A stretch of DNA of 64,000 nucleotides from Anaerolineae bacterium (GTDB lineage Bacteria; Chloroflexota; Anaerolineae; 4572-78; J111), in NCBI GenBank assembly GCA_022071955.1, contig JAJVIM010000011.1:62001-126000 (forward strand). The letters run 5' to 3'. Position 1 is the first letter of the stretch. Every line of letters begins with the position of its first letter. Shown piece by piece: positions 34,152-41,219 of this stretch. A program made the position numbers and the translations under genes. The notes beneath the pieces were generated by a model. That model saw nothing but the letters and a program-made list of their open reading frames with translations. It made no database searches and had not been told where the DNA came from.

Positions 34152-34382
34152 TTACATACAAGCACCAATTGAGTCGCTAAAAAAACTCAGGTACTTATCC
34201 AGCGCCGACCAGTAGATGGTCCAGGTATGCGAATCTGTGGTTTGGCCAACCGGACCGTGACAAATAGTAATCCATTTCACACTTTCGTCCAGGCCCGCGG
34301 CTTGCACCGGTGCAATCTGCACCAAAGCCAGCAACAAAATCAGTATCAATAACAGCCAACCAATTTTTCTATCTTTTGTCAT
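34152..34382 (-). CDS. Small secreted Cys-containing protein
   Basis: 76 residues with a clear signal peptide (about 1-28, IGWLLLILILLLALV then PVQAAG) and a mature part of only about 48 residues with two cysteines (in TICHGP and the C-terminal GACM), three Trp and several Tyr/Ser. Start ATG with AAAGGAG upstream. Family not recognised. Exported; a disulfide between the two Cys is possible. Confidence 0.65.
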   Translation of the reverse strand: MTKDRKIGWLLLILILLLALVQIAPVQAAGLDESVKWITICHGPVGQTTDSHTWTIYWSALDKYLSFFSDSIGACM

Positions 34383-34539
34383 CGTTATCGCTCCTTTATA
34401 CTAATAAACTGAATCTTTCTATACCCCCAATTTTTACTTTATCACTTAAACACACTGTATTACAGATGTTATCACACTATTTTTTTGGTTATGATGGGCT
34501 ATTTTCAAAATTGGTCGCACGTTTCTGGCAGATTCGGAA

Positions 34540-35631
34540 ATGAATTTAACCCAACGCATTAAAAACAAAGCGATTAGCCTGGGGTTTGATCTGGTCGGTG
34601 TTGCGCCCGCCGTTCACGCGCCGCACGCCGAAGCCTACCGGCGCTGGCTGGCTAACAACTATCACGCCGAAATGGGCTGGCTGGCCCGCGACCCCCAGCG
34701 TCGTAACAACCCGCGGCTTGTCCTGCCGGAAGCGGAATCGGTAGTGGTGGTGGGGTTATCCTACTTTGTGCTGAATCCGCCGGCTGATTTATGGGCCGAC
34801 CCATCGCGCGGGCGGGTGGCGCGTTACGCCTGGGGGCTGGATTACCACGAGGTGATGCTGCCCCGGCTGCGAGAACTGGGCGAGTTTGTGGCCGCAGAAA
34901 CCGGGCAAACCGCTCAGCGGGCCTATGTTGACACCGGCCCGGTGCTGGAACGGGATTTCGCCGCGCTGGCCGGGTTGGGTTTTGTGGGCAAAAACACGTT
35001 GCTCATCAACCCGCGGATGGGCTCGTACCTGTTTTTGGGCGAAGTACTGGTTAACGCATCGCTGGATTATGATGAACCCGCGGCTGACGGCGGCGCGAGT
35101 TGCCGGATTGGCCCGCCCGGCGAAAGCAAAAGACAGGGCACCTGCGGTAATTGCACCCGCTGCCTGACCATTTGCCCTACCCACGCCTTTCCGGCGCCGT
35201 ACATTCTGGATAGCAATCGCTGCATTTCATACCTCACTATCGAACACCGGGACAGCATCCCCCCGGAGCTGCGGCCGTTGCTCAAAAACTGGATTTTTGG
35301 CTGCGACGAATGCCAGGAAGTTTGCCCGTGGGTGCGTCGCTACGCGGCCAAACTCCCCAGCCGAGAAACTTTTCTGCGCTACAACCCCCAGGTTGCCGCC
35401 CCAAACCTGATCGATTTGATGCAACTGGATGAGGCCGCGTTCCGGGAACGCTTCAAAGGGACCCCCATCCAGCGGACCAAACGGCGGGGATTGTTGCGCA
35501 ATGTGGCGGTGGCGCTGGGCAACTGGGGCAGCCCGGTCGCGCTGCCGGCGCTGGAGCAAGCCCGGCAAGACCCGGAACCGCTCATCCGGGAGCATGCCAG
35601 CTGGGCCATCAACCAAATCACCAGCAAATAA
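34540..35631 (+). CDS. queG: Epoxyqueuosine reductase QueG
   Basis: 363 residues. The N-terminal cobalamin-binding part (GFDLVGVAPA, YVDTGPVLERDFAALAGLGFVG) is followed by two [4Fe-4S] clusters (CGNCTRCLTICP near 210 and CDECQEVCPW near 264) and a C-terminal HEAT-like repeat (about 320-360). QueG reduces epoxyqueuosine to queuosine in the tRNA wobble position. Length and motifs are standard. A GGCAGATTCGGAA context precedes the ATG and gives no strong ribosome site. Confidence 0.93.
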   Translation: MNLTQRIKNKAISLGFDLVGVAPAVHAPHAEAYRRWLANNYHAEMGWLARDPQRRNNPRLVLPEAESVVVVGLSYFVLNPPADLWADPSRGRVARYAWGLDYHEVMLPRLRELGEFVAAETGQTAQRAYVDTGPVLERDFAALAGLGFVGKNTLLINPRMGSYLFLGEVLVNASLDYDEPAADGGASCRIGPPGESKRQGTCGNCTRCLTICPTHAFPAPYILDSNRCISYLTIEHRDSIPPELRPLLKNWIFGCDECQEVCPWVRRYAAKLPSRETFLRYNPQVAAPNLIDLMQLDEAAFRERFKGTPIQRTKRRGLLRNVAVALGNWGSPVALPALEQARQDPEPLIREHASWAINQITSK

Positions 35632-35635
35632 AAAA

Positions 35636-35658
35636 GGACGGCGTTGAGCCGTCCCTTT
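35636..35658. terminator. Terminator between queG and the trypco1-like gene
   Basis: GGACGGC (35636-35642) pairs with GCCGTCC (35648-35654), with A-tract before and CTTT after. Confidence 0.7.
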
Positions 35659-35678
35659 GGATTAAGCCAGCAACAAAA

Positions 35679-36026
35679 TTAATCTTTGGCCGGCTCCGGT
35701 TCTTTCCACGATAACGAGACTTTAAATTGCCCGTCATCGCGCCGTTTGGCAATCAGCGCGCCAACTTCGCCATCAACCTTTACGGCAAATTCAATAGCCG
35801 CCGCGTTGGGCACGGTTGACAGACTCTGCATGGTCTCAACCACCCCGTTGGCCAACCCGCTGATGGCGGCCAGTACCTCGGCAAAAGCATTCTCGGCCGA
35901 ATCGCCGGACACATTGGTGGGCGTGGTCACCTGTCGGGTAAACCCCGGCGAAGGTTTTGAGGTGTCTTCAACTTCGATCCTGATAATCGCGCCGTCTTTG
36001 GTTTTGGTTTCAATGTAATGGGTCAT
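35679..36026 (-). CDS. Trypsin-co-occurring-domain (CU044_2847-like) protein
   Basis: 115 residues from MTHYIETKTKDGAIIRIEVE (ATG 36026, GGAGAAT upstream). The beta-rich start and the C-terminal FAVKVDGEVGALIAK...FKVSLSWKEP fit the trypco1/CU044_2847 family. That domain is known mainly from predicted bacterial conflict or regulated-protease loci, where it accompanies trypsin-like peptidases; no peptidase lies here. It is last in a three-gene minus-strand cluster and is separated from the 36101 gene by a 13-bp hairpin. Family call moderately sure; role unknown. Confidence 0.65.
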   Translation of the reverse strand: MTHYIETKTKDGAIIRIEVEDTSKPSPGFTRQVTTPTNVSGDSAENAFAEVLAAISGLANGVVETMQSLSTVPNAAAIEFAVKVDGEVGALIAKRRDDGQFKVSLSWKEPEPAKD

Positions 36027-36043
36027 TGGATTCTCCGTAAAGC

Positions 36044-36078
36044 AAACGTGAAACGCGGTAAGCCTGCGTTTCACGTTT
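36044..36078 (-). terminator. Intercistronic 13-bp hairpin
   Basis: AAACGTGAAACGC (36044-36056) pairs exactly with GCGTTTCACGTTT (36066-36078). It lies only 18 bases before the start of the 36026 gene on the minus strand, so it probably lowers rather than stops expression of that gene. Confidence 0.65.
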
Positions 36079-36100
36079 TGATTTGGATTACTCGCCGCCG

Positions 36101-36556
36101 CTACGCCTGCAATAACGCATTCAGGGCTTCGTAGAGGGTTTTGAAGGTTTTGAGTTTTTGCACGTCTTTGTGGGCTTCGCCGCTGGCCAGGTCCGGGCTG
36201 CCATACATGGCTTTCCAGCCGGTGTTTACCCGCATCAGCGTTAATTGACCGCCGTGCTCGGCATCGGCTTTGCGTTCGGCCTGGCGGAGCAGTTTGGGCA
36301 ATTTGGGCGTGTTCTCATCCGCCTCGGCCAGGTCGCCGGTATTCCAGATATCGGGGTCTGGTTCAAGCAAAAAGACGTTGCGGGCGCTATCGTATTGCAA
36401 CCCCTGTAATTTGCCGTTGGGCAATACCAGCCAGCTTGAGCGATCTTCCGGCTCATGCAACTGCCACATGCCGGTGTTATCGTTGTAGGTGGCTTCTACC
36501 AGCACATTCCCATCTAAAAGATAAATCTGCCCCTCTTTTAGCGATTGTTCGGCCAT
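36101..36556 (-). CDS. Hypothetical cytoplasmic protein, 151 aa
   Basis: 151 residues, soluble, beta-rich at the N-terminus (GQIYLLDGNVLVEATYND) and helical at the C-terminus (KDVQKLKTFKTLYEALNALL). No motif recognised. It follows the acidic membrane protein gene by 26 bases with a GGAGG site, so the two are cotranscribed. Function unknown. Confidence 0.7.
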   Translation of the reverse strand: MAEQSLKEGQIYLLDGNVLVEATYNDNTGMWQLHEPEDRSSWLVLPNGKLQGLQYDSARNVFLLEPDPDIWNTGDLAEADENTPKLPKLLRQAERKADAEHGGQLTLMRVNTGWKAMYGSPDLASGEAHKDVQKLKTFKTLYEALNALLQA

Positions 36557-36582
36557 GCTATTTTTCCTCCACGGATGAAAGA

Positions 36583-38370
36583 TTAAACTTCTTCGGCACG
36601 CTCTGCCACAATTTTACTGTAATCGTCTGCCGGGATAACACTGGCAGGCGCTTTGCTTTCGGTTTCTTCCGGCGAAATCTTCTGCACAATCTTGTCGATC
36701 ATGTAGTAAACTACCCGCTGGCGGAAACCGGCAATAAAGCCCAGAATAATCTGGATGGCTACCAACTGGTTGCTGCCAAAAAACGGCGAGCTGCTGGCCG
36801 CGGCCGCACCCGGATTGAAAACAAGGTAACCGGCGCTGGTAATAAAGAAAATCACCGCGCCCAGCACAAAGCCCATAATCGGCTGGACCAGATATTTCAT
36901 AATATACTGGCGGTCAAATTCCTGCTTAAAGGCCACCCGCCACGACAAACTGTAGAAAATGGCAATAACCCCGCCAATGCCGCCGGTTAGCGAAGTAATC
37001 CAGGAAGAAGTCAACGCGGCGGCGCCTTCGGTTAAACCGGTAAAGCTTGAAAAATCAATGAACACCATCCCGGCGATAAACAATAGCAGCCAGACGGTAG
37101 CGTAACCAAATACAAACATACCCCAGGTGTAAGACCAGCGCCGCAGGTTTTTCTTACGCACCAGCATGGTTCTGACCACCGCTACCCGGTAGAGGGCGTC
37201 ATCGTAATCACTGATGTCTTCAATGACAATTTCCTGCGCTTCACGGAGCGTTTTCAGGGCAAAGGCCGAGTCGTCTTTGCTGTCACTCAGCTCTTTGGAC
37301 ACCACCTGGTATAGCTCTTCAATTTCGTCATCAAGTTTTTTGCGCCGTTCTGAGCCAATGTACTTAACAATCTGGTCGATTTTGGCCTGATCTTTTTCCA
37401 GATGCTCATGCTTTTCAACGGCAATAATGGCATCGCCCTTTTTAACCAGAATGTCTTCCGGCAAAATATCTTCGGCGGAGACAGCCGTTCTTTCAGAGAC
37501 AATACCGCCAACAGATTCGATGATGCGCGGCGGCGACAAACTCGGGGCGCCGGTGGCGGTGCTGGGCGGCGGAATATTGGCCGGCGGCGGCGGCGGGGTG
37601 TACGGGGTAGCGTCTACCGCGGGCGGGGGTGAATAAGTGTAGGCCGGCGGTACGTTAATCGGTGCGGCGGTGGTGGGTGGCGGCGCGGCCGATGGCAGGC
37701 CGGGAGCAGGCGCGGGAGCGCCCGTATCCATCCCCGACAGACCTTCATCGGCGGCGACAAGCCCCGACAGGTCAGTGGCCGGCTCGGGGCTGGGGCCAAC
37801 GGGCGCGGGGGCCGGGGCAGCCAGCGTATCTTCTACCACTAACCCAGACAAATCATTTGCTTGGTCATCACTGCTCATATCAGCCTCCTCTACAGGGGGG
37901 GAAGACGTGGTTTCATCTACAGTGCCGGACAGGTCCTTGTCTGAGCTAACCGAAGTCTCTTCCTCCAAATTTGGTGTTTTGTCATCTTCCAGGATACCGG
38001 TTAAATCGGTGGCATCGCCCGCGTTTGTTAAATCAAACGATTCGGGCATAGCAAACGGTGATGTGGCGGGATTTACCGCGTCGGCTTCACCGCTGTCGGT
38101 GGTCGAGGCGGCGGGCGGCGAAGCCAGGATCAAATCATCGGGCGGAGCTTCCAAAGCAACCGGCAGCCCCAGTTCGTCTACAGCCCGATCACTGTAATCT
38201 GCGGCTTCGGTGGCATCACTATCATCCTCGGGTTCTGCATCGCTTGCGGTACTGGCATCTTGGCTAACCGGGCCGCCAAACAGCAAATCAATGCCTTTGC
38301 CTTTTTTGGGGGCCATTCCCAGGCTTTCCGGGCTTTTGTCTTTAAGACTGGCCCTTTTTCTTTTGGTCAT
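36583..38370 (-). CDS. Acidic Pro-rich four-TM protein with repeated DLSG motifs
   Basis: 595 residues. Residues 1-300 are acidic and Pro/Ala/Ser/Thr-rich, hence probably disordered, and carry a short linear motif repeatedly: DLTGILED (122-129), DLSGTVDE (146-153), DLSGLVVED (173-181), DLSGLVAAD (200-208), GLSGMD (210-215). A helical cytoplasmic segment (about 300-405) follows, then four hydrophobic helices (about 415-438, 455-475, 495-518, 535-555). The basic N-terminus (MTKRKRASLK) suggests a cytoplasmic tail. The motif looks like a multivalent docking site. Leads the three-gene cluster behind tandem promoters. Family not recognised. Confidence 0.75.
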   Translation of the reverse strand: MTKRKRASLKDKSPESLGMAPKKGKGIDLLFGGPVSQDASTASDAEPEDDSDATEAADYSDRAVDELGLPVALEAPPDDLILASPPAASTTDSGEADAVNPATSPFAMPESFDLTNAGDATDLTGILEDDKTPNLEEETSVSSDKDLSGTVDETTSSPPVEEADMSSDDQANDLSGLVVEDTLAAPAPAPVGPSPEPATDLSGLVAADEGLSGMDTGAPAPAPGLPSAAPPPTTAAPINVPPAYTYSPPPAVDATPYTPPPPPANIPPPSTATGAPSLSPPRIIESVGGIVSERTAVSAEDILPEDILVKKGDAIIAVEKHEHLEKDQAKIDQIVKYIGSERRKKLDDEIEELYQVVSKELSDSKDDSAFALKTLREAQEIVIEDISDYDDALYRVAVVRTMLVRKKNLRRWSYTWGMFVFGYATVWLLLFIAGMVFIDFSSFTGLTEGAAALTSSWITSLTGGIGGVIAIFYSLSWRVAFKQEFDRQYIMKYLVQPIMGFVLGAVIFFITSAGYLVFNPGAAAASSSPFFGSNQLVAIQIILGFIAGFRQRVVYYMIDKIVQKISPEETESKAPASVIPADDYSKIVAERAEEV

Positions 38371-38464
38371 AACCTACTACCTCCGCAAGTATTTTGCCGT
38401 TGATACATACGCGGGATCGACGCCATGAACAATCAAACAGATGAGGCGGGGAAAAATCTGTTTA

Positions 38465-38475
38465 ATTATACCATA
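38465..38475 (-). promoter_or_regulatory. Promoter P2 of the 38370 gene
   Basis: The minus strand reads TTTATGGTATAAT (38465-38477), a TG-extended -10 with GTGACG 17 bases upstream as a -35-like box. The same 13 bases occur at P1. Confidence 0.6.
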
Positions 38476-38520
38476 AATATTTTTTAACGTCACACAAAAC
38501 ATTTATGTTAAGCAGTTTCC

Positions 38521-38533
38521 ATTATACCATAAA
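38521..38533 (-). promoter_or_regulatory. Promoter P1 of the 38370 gene
   Basis: An identical 13-mer, 56 bases upstream of P2, with GTGGCA 17 bases before the -10. Two equal promoters in tandem suggest constitutive strong or dual control. The stretch 38371-38665 otherwise holds only the leader and the terminator at 38564. Confidence 0.6.
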
Positions 38534-38563
38534 CCAAAATTGTTGCCACTTTAAATTTAAAGT

Positions 38564-38606
38564 TTAAACAGACAGCCACCAAAACTGCTGGTGGCTGTCT
38601 GTTTAA
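38564..38606 (-). terminator. 18-bp perfect stem terminator ending the sensor operon
   Basis: 38564-38581 pairs exactly with 38589-38606 around a 7-base loop. It lies 60 bases after the stop of the response-regulator gene at 38666 and marks the end of the long minus-strand operon. Confidence 0.9.
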
Positions 38607-38665
38607 TTTTTAAAGCAGCAAAAAACACCCCGCCGCCAGGCGGATCAGGATGTGTTTATAGCAAA

Positions 38666-39037
38666 TTAGAGGCTGAGTTTGCTGGCGTACAGATTGATTT
38701 CACGGCGCAGGTCAGAAACACCGACTGGTTTCTGCATGTACCCGTCGCAGCCGGCAGCCAGGCAGCGCTCTTTATCGCCCTTCATGGCGTTGGCGGTCAG
38801 CGCAATCACCGGAATATCCGACAGTCCCGGGTCTTGCTTAAAGCGAGCCGTGGTTTCCAGGCCGTCCATACCGGGAATATTTACGTCCATCAAAATCAGG
38901 TCGGGTTTGCGTTCGGCGGCTATTAACAGGCTGTCCGGGCCGGTTTCAGCCTCCATCATTTCGTGGCCCATCGATTCGATGACCCGGCGGACAAACAGTT
39001 TGTTTTCAAAATTGTCTTCCACATACAAAATCAGCAT
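38666..39037 (-). CDS. Single-domain response regulator (CheY/DivK type)
   Basis: 123 residues, one receiver domain only: acidic pocket in YVEDNFEN, phosphoacceptor Asp51 in ILMDVNIPGMDG, Thr/Ala in ALTANAM and Lys in YMQKPVG. No DNA-binding or enzymatic output, so it acts by protein-protein contact or as a phosphate shuttle. Last gene of the operon, 26 bases after the threonine-synthase-receiver gene, and a likely target of the 41220-43991 kinase. Confidence 0.92.
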   Translation of the reverse strand: MLILYVEDNFENKLFVRRVIESMGHEMMEAETGPDSLLIAAERKPDLILMDVNIPGMDGLETTARFKQDPGLSDIPVIALTANAMKGDKERCLAAGCDGYMQKPVGVSDLRREINLYASKLSL

Positions 39038-39063
39038 TATTCTATCAACCTCCTGCTGTTTAC

Positions 39064-41190
39064 TTATGCTTTTTCAAGTTGAGACTCAATTTGGGCAATG
39101 AGCCGGTTGCGGTCCAGGTGCCCCTTGTGCCACAGCGAAAACACACCGTTGGCCCGCAACACCTTTTCTTCCTGCTCCGACAAATCTTTGGAAGTCACCA
39201 CAATTACCGGAATCGCATCGAGCGCTTTATCGGCTTTCAATTCTTCCAAAATCTGAAACCCGGTTTTATCGGGCAGGATCAAATCTAAAATGATAATGCC
39301 AGGCCGCCAGGCGCGGATCACATCGATGGCGTCTGAGCCGGCATTCACTTCTTTAATATTGACCGGCAGTTTGGCCTGCAAGATGCGGCTGATCAGCCGG
39401 GCGTCGACCGGGTTATCTTCTACCAGCACAATGGTGTGCCGGGCCGATGGCGCGGCAGTCTCTGACTGCAACGGCGCCGGAGCCGGCTCTGCCGAAGCGC
39501 CTGTTTCGGCGGGCGCGCCGGTACCGGAAAGAACATCAACCACGTGCTCAACCAAATCTTTGGTGGCAAAAGCGCCCTTCAACCAGATAGACGACGTTTG
39601 TCCGGCCAGTTTACGCTCGTCCTCCGGCGTTAAATCTTTGGCCGAAACCACAATCACCGGGATATTGGCGGTTCTGGCATCGGCTTTGAGTTCCTCAAGC
39701 AGGGTAAACCCGTCCATGTCGGGCATGGTCAGATCAGTCACAACCAGATCGGGCAGGCGCTCACGGATTACCGGTAACGCTTCTACGGCGCTGTTGGCCT
39801 CAAAAATGCGGTACGGTTTTTGAGATTGCAGCAGCCGCCGGATCAGCCGGCTGTCGGTGGGGTTGTCGTCAACCACCACAATGGTAGTCACCTGTTCATC
39901 GAGCCGCTCCAGCGCCGACCCCAGCCCGTCGAGCGGCGCGCCGGCTTCGGTGCTGTGCGATAGCCGGACATCGACCAGATTTTCTTCGTTCATAATATGT
40001 TTTTCAACCGGGAAGGTGTGGCCGGAACAGTTGACCACCACAGTTTCATTGGGCTTGATGATTCCCCCGCTGATCAGTTTATCCAGTCCGGCAAAGGCTA
40101 CTGCCGTGGCCGGCTCTACCGAGTACCCCTCGGTTTTGGCCAATTGGTGCATTGCCTCAAAAGCCTCATCATCAGATACGCTGATCATATACCCGCCGTA
40201 TTTTTGGTTGGCCTGATAGAGCAAATCGTAGCTGAGGCCCGGTTCGCCGGTTGACAGAATGGTGATGCGCGTTTCTGGCACCACGGGTTTGGCTTTGGGC
40301 TGTCCGGCCGCAAACGCCTGCACCATCGGCGAACAGCCGCTCACCTGCACCACGCCAATCTTGGGCACGCGGTCAATCAAGCCCATCTGATGCAACTCTT
40401 CAAAACCTTTGAGCACGCCCAGCGGGCCAATGCCGCCGCTAACCGCCTGAATGTACCAATCCGGGGCCTGCCACACGGCATCGCTGCCCAGTTCAATGGC
40501 CAACTGCTCGGCGATTTCATAGGCCACAGTTTTCATGCTTTCTTTGCCGGGCACAGCCTTGGCCCCTTTGTCCAGCCGAATGCCGCGCCGGGCGGCAAAA
40601 TCGGCGGCAACTTTTTTAGCCTGGTCATACGTGCCGGTGACTTTGATAACCTCCGCCCCGTACAGCGCGGCCTCGCGCATTTTGGCCGCCGGCACCAGGC
40701 TGGTTAAAAACACCCACAACTTAATATCAGCGCGGGCGCAATAGGCCGAGTAGGCCGCGGCCGCATTGCCGGTTGAGGCCAGCACGCACTCAATAACGCC
40801 GGCCTGTTTCATATCGGTTACGGCCACGGCCGCCTGCCGGTCTTTAAACGAACTGGTGGGCGACTGCCGTTCATCTTTGATGAAAATTGCGGGATGGTTC
40901 AGCCGCTGTTGCAGCTTGGCGGCCCGGACCAGCGGCGAAAAGCCTTCGCCCATGCTCACAATTTCTGACTGGCTGCCAACCGGCAGCAACTCGGCGTAAC
41001 GCCACAGCGAGCTTGGCCGCCCCGACAATCCCTTTTGCCAGATGTTGGCCACGGCGGCGTAATTGTACTGCGCATCCAGCCAGGAGCCGCCGCAGGCCGG
41101 GCACACGTCAAGCCCCGGTGAATAATCAAACTGATGGCCACATTCTAAACAGGAAATTGAGGTGAGGTGGGAAGAATATCGATTTTGCAT
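39064..41190 (-). CDS. Threonine synthase-like PLP enzyme fused to two receiver domains
   Basis: 708 residues in one uninterrupted frame. Residues 1-400 are a threonine-synthase-type fold II PLP enzyme: zinc ribbon Cys14/Cys17 and Cys30/Cys33, PLP Lys116 in SPTSSFKDRQ, the cofactor-phosphate loop ASTGNAAAAYSAY (138-150) and VSGGIGPLGVL (250-260). Residues about 436-556 and 584-706 are two receivers with intact active sites: Asp486 in VTDLTMPDMDG with VVSAKD and WLKG, and Asp636 in ILDLILPDKTG with VVTSKD and WHKG. A Pro/Ala linker (557-583) joins them. I know of no described enzyme of this design. It presumably converts O-phosphohomoserine to threonine under two-component control; related PLP lyases are possible. 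Followed by a lone receiver, preceded by a histidine kinase. Confidence 0.92.
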   Translation of the reverse strand: MQNRYSSHLTSISCLECGHQFDYSPGLDVCPACGGSWLDAQYNYAAVANIWQKGLSGRPSSLWRYAELLPVGSQSEIVSMGEGFSPLVRAAKLQQRLNHPAIFIKDERQSPTSSFKDRQAAVAVTDMKQAGVIECVLASTGNAAAAYSAYCARADIKLWVFLTSLVPAAKMREAALYGAEVIKVTGTYDQAKKVAADFAARRGIRLDKGAKAVPGKESMKTVAYEIAEQLAIELGSDAVWQAPDWYIQAVSGGIGPLGVLKGFEELHQMGLIDRVPKIGVVQVSGCSPMVQAFAAGQPKAKPVVPETRITILSTGEPGLSYDLLYQANQKYGGYMISVSDDEAFEAMHQLAKTEGYSVEPATAVAFAGLDKLISGGIIKPNETVVVNCSGHTFPVEKHIMNEENLVDVRLSHSTEAGAPLDGLGSALERLDEQVTTIVVVDDNPTDSRLIRRLLQSQKPYRIFEANSAVEALPVIRERLPDLVVTDLTMPDMDGFTLLEELKADARTANIPVIVVSAKDLTPEDERKLAGQTSSIWLKGAFATKDLVEHVVDVLSGTGAPAETGASAEPAPAPLQSETAAPSARHTIVLVEDNPVDARLISRILQAKLPVNIKEVNAGSDAIDVIRAWRPGIIILDLILPDKTGFQILEELKADKALDAIPVIVVTSKDLSEQEEKVLRANGVFSLWHKGHLDRNRLIAQIESQLEKA

Positions 41191-41219
41191 GAGATTTGTC
41201 TCTGTAAAAATACCTTTTT

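Noticed and set aside
34310..34543. 77-residue plus-strand frame ending at the queG start
   Set aside because: It overlaps the signal-peptide gene on the other strand and lacks start signals; queG has its own start at 34540.
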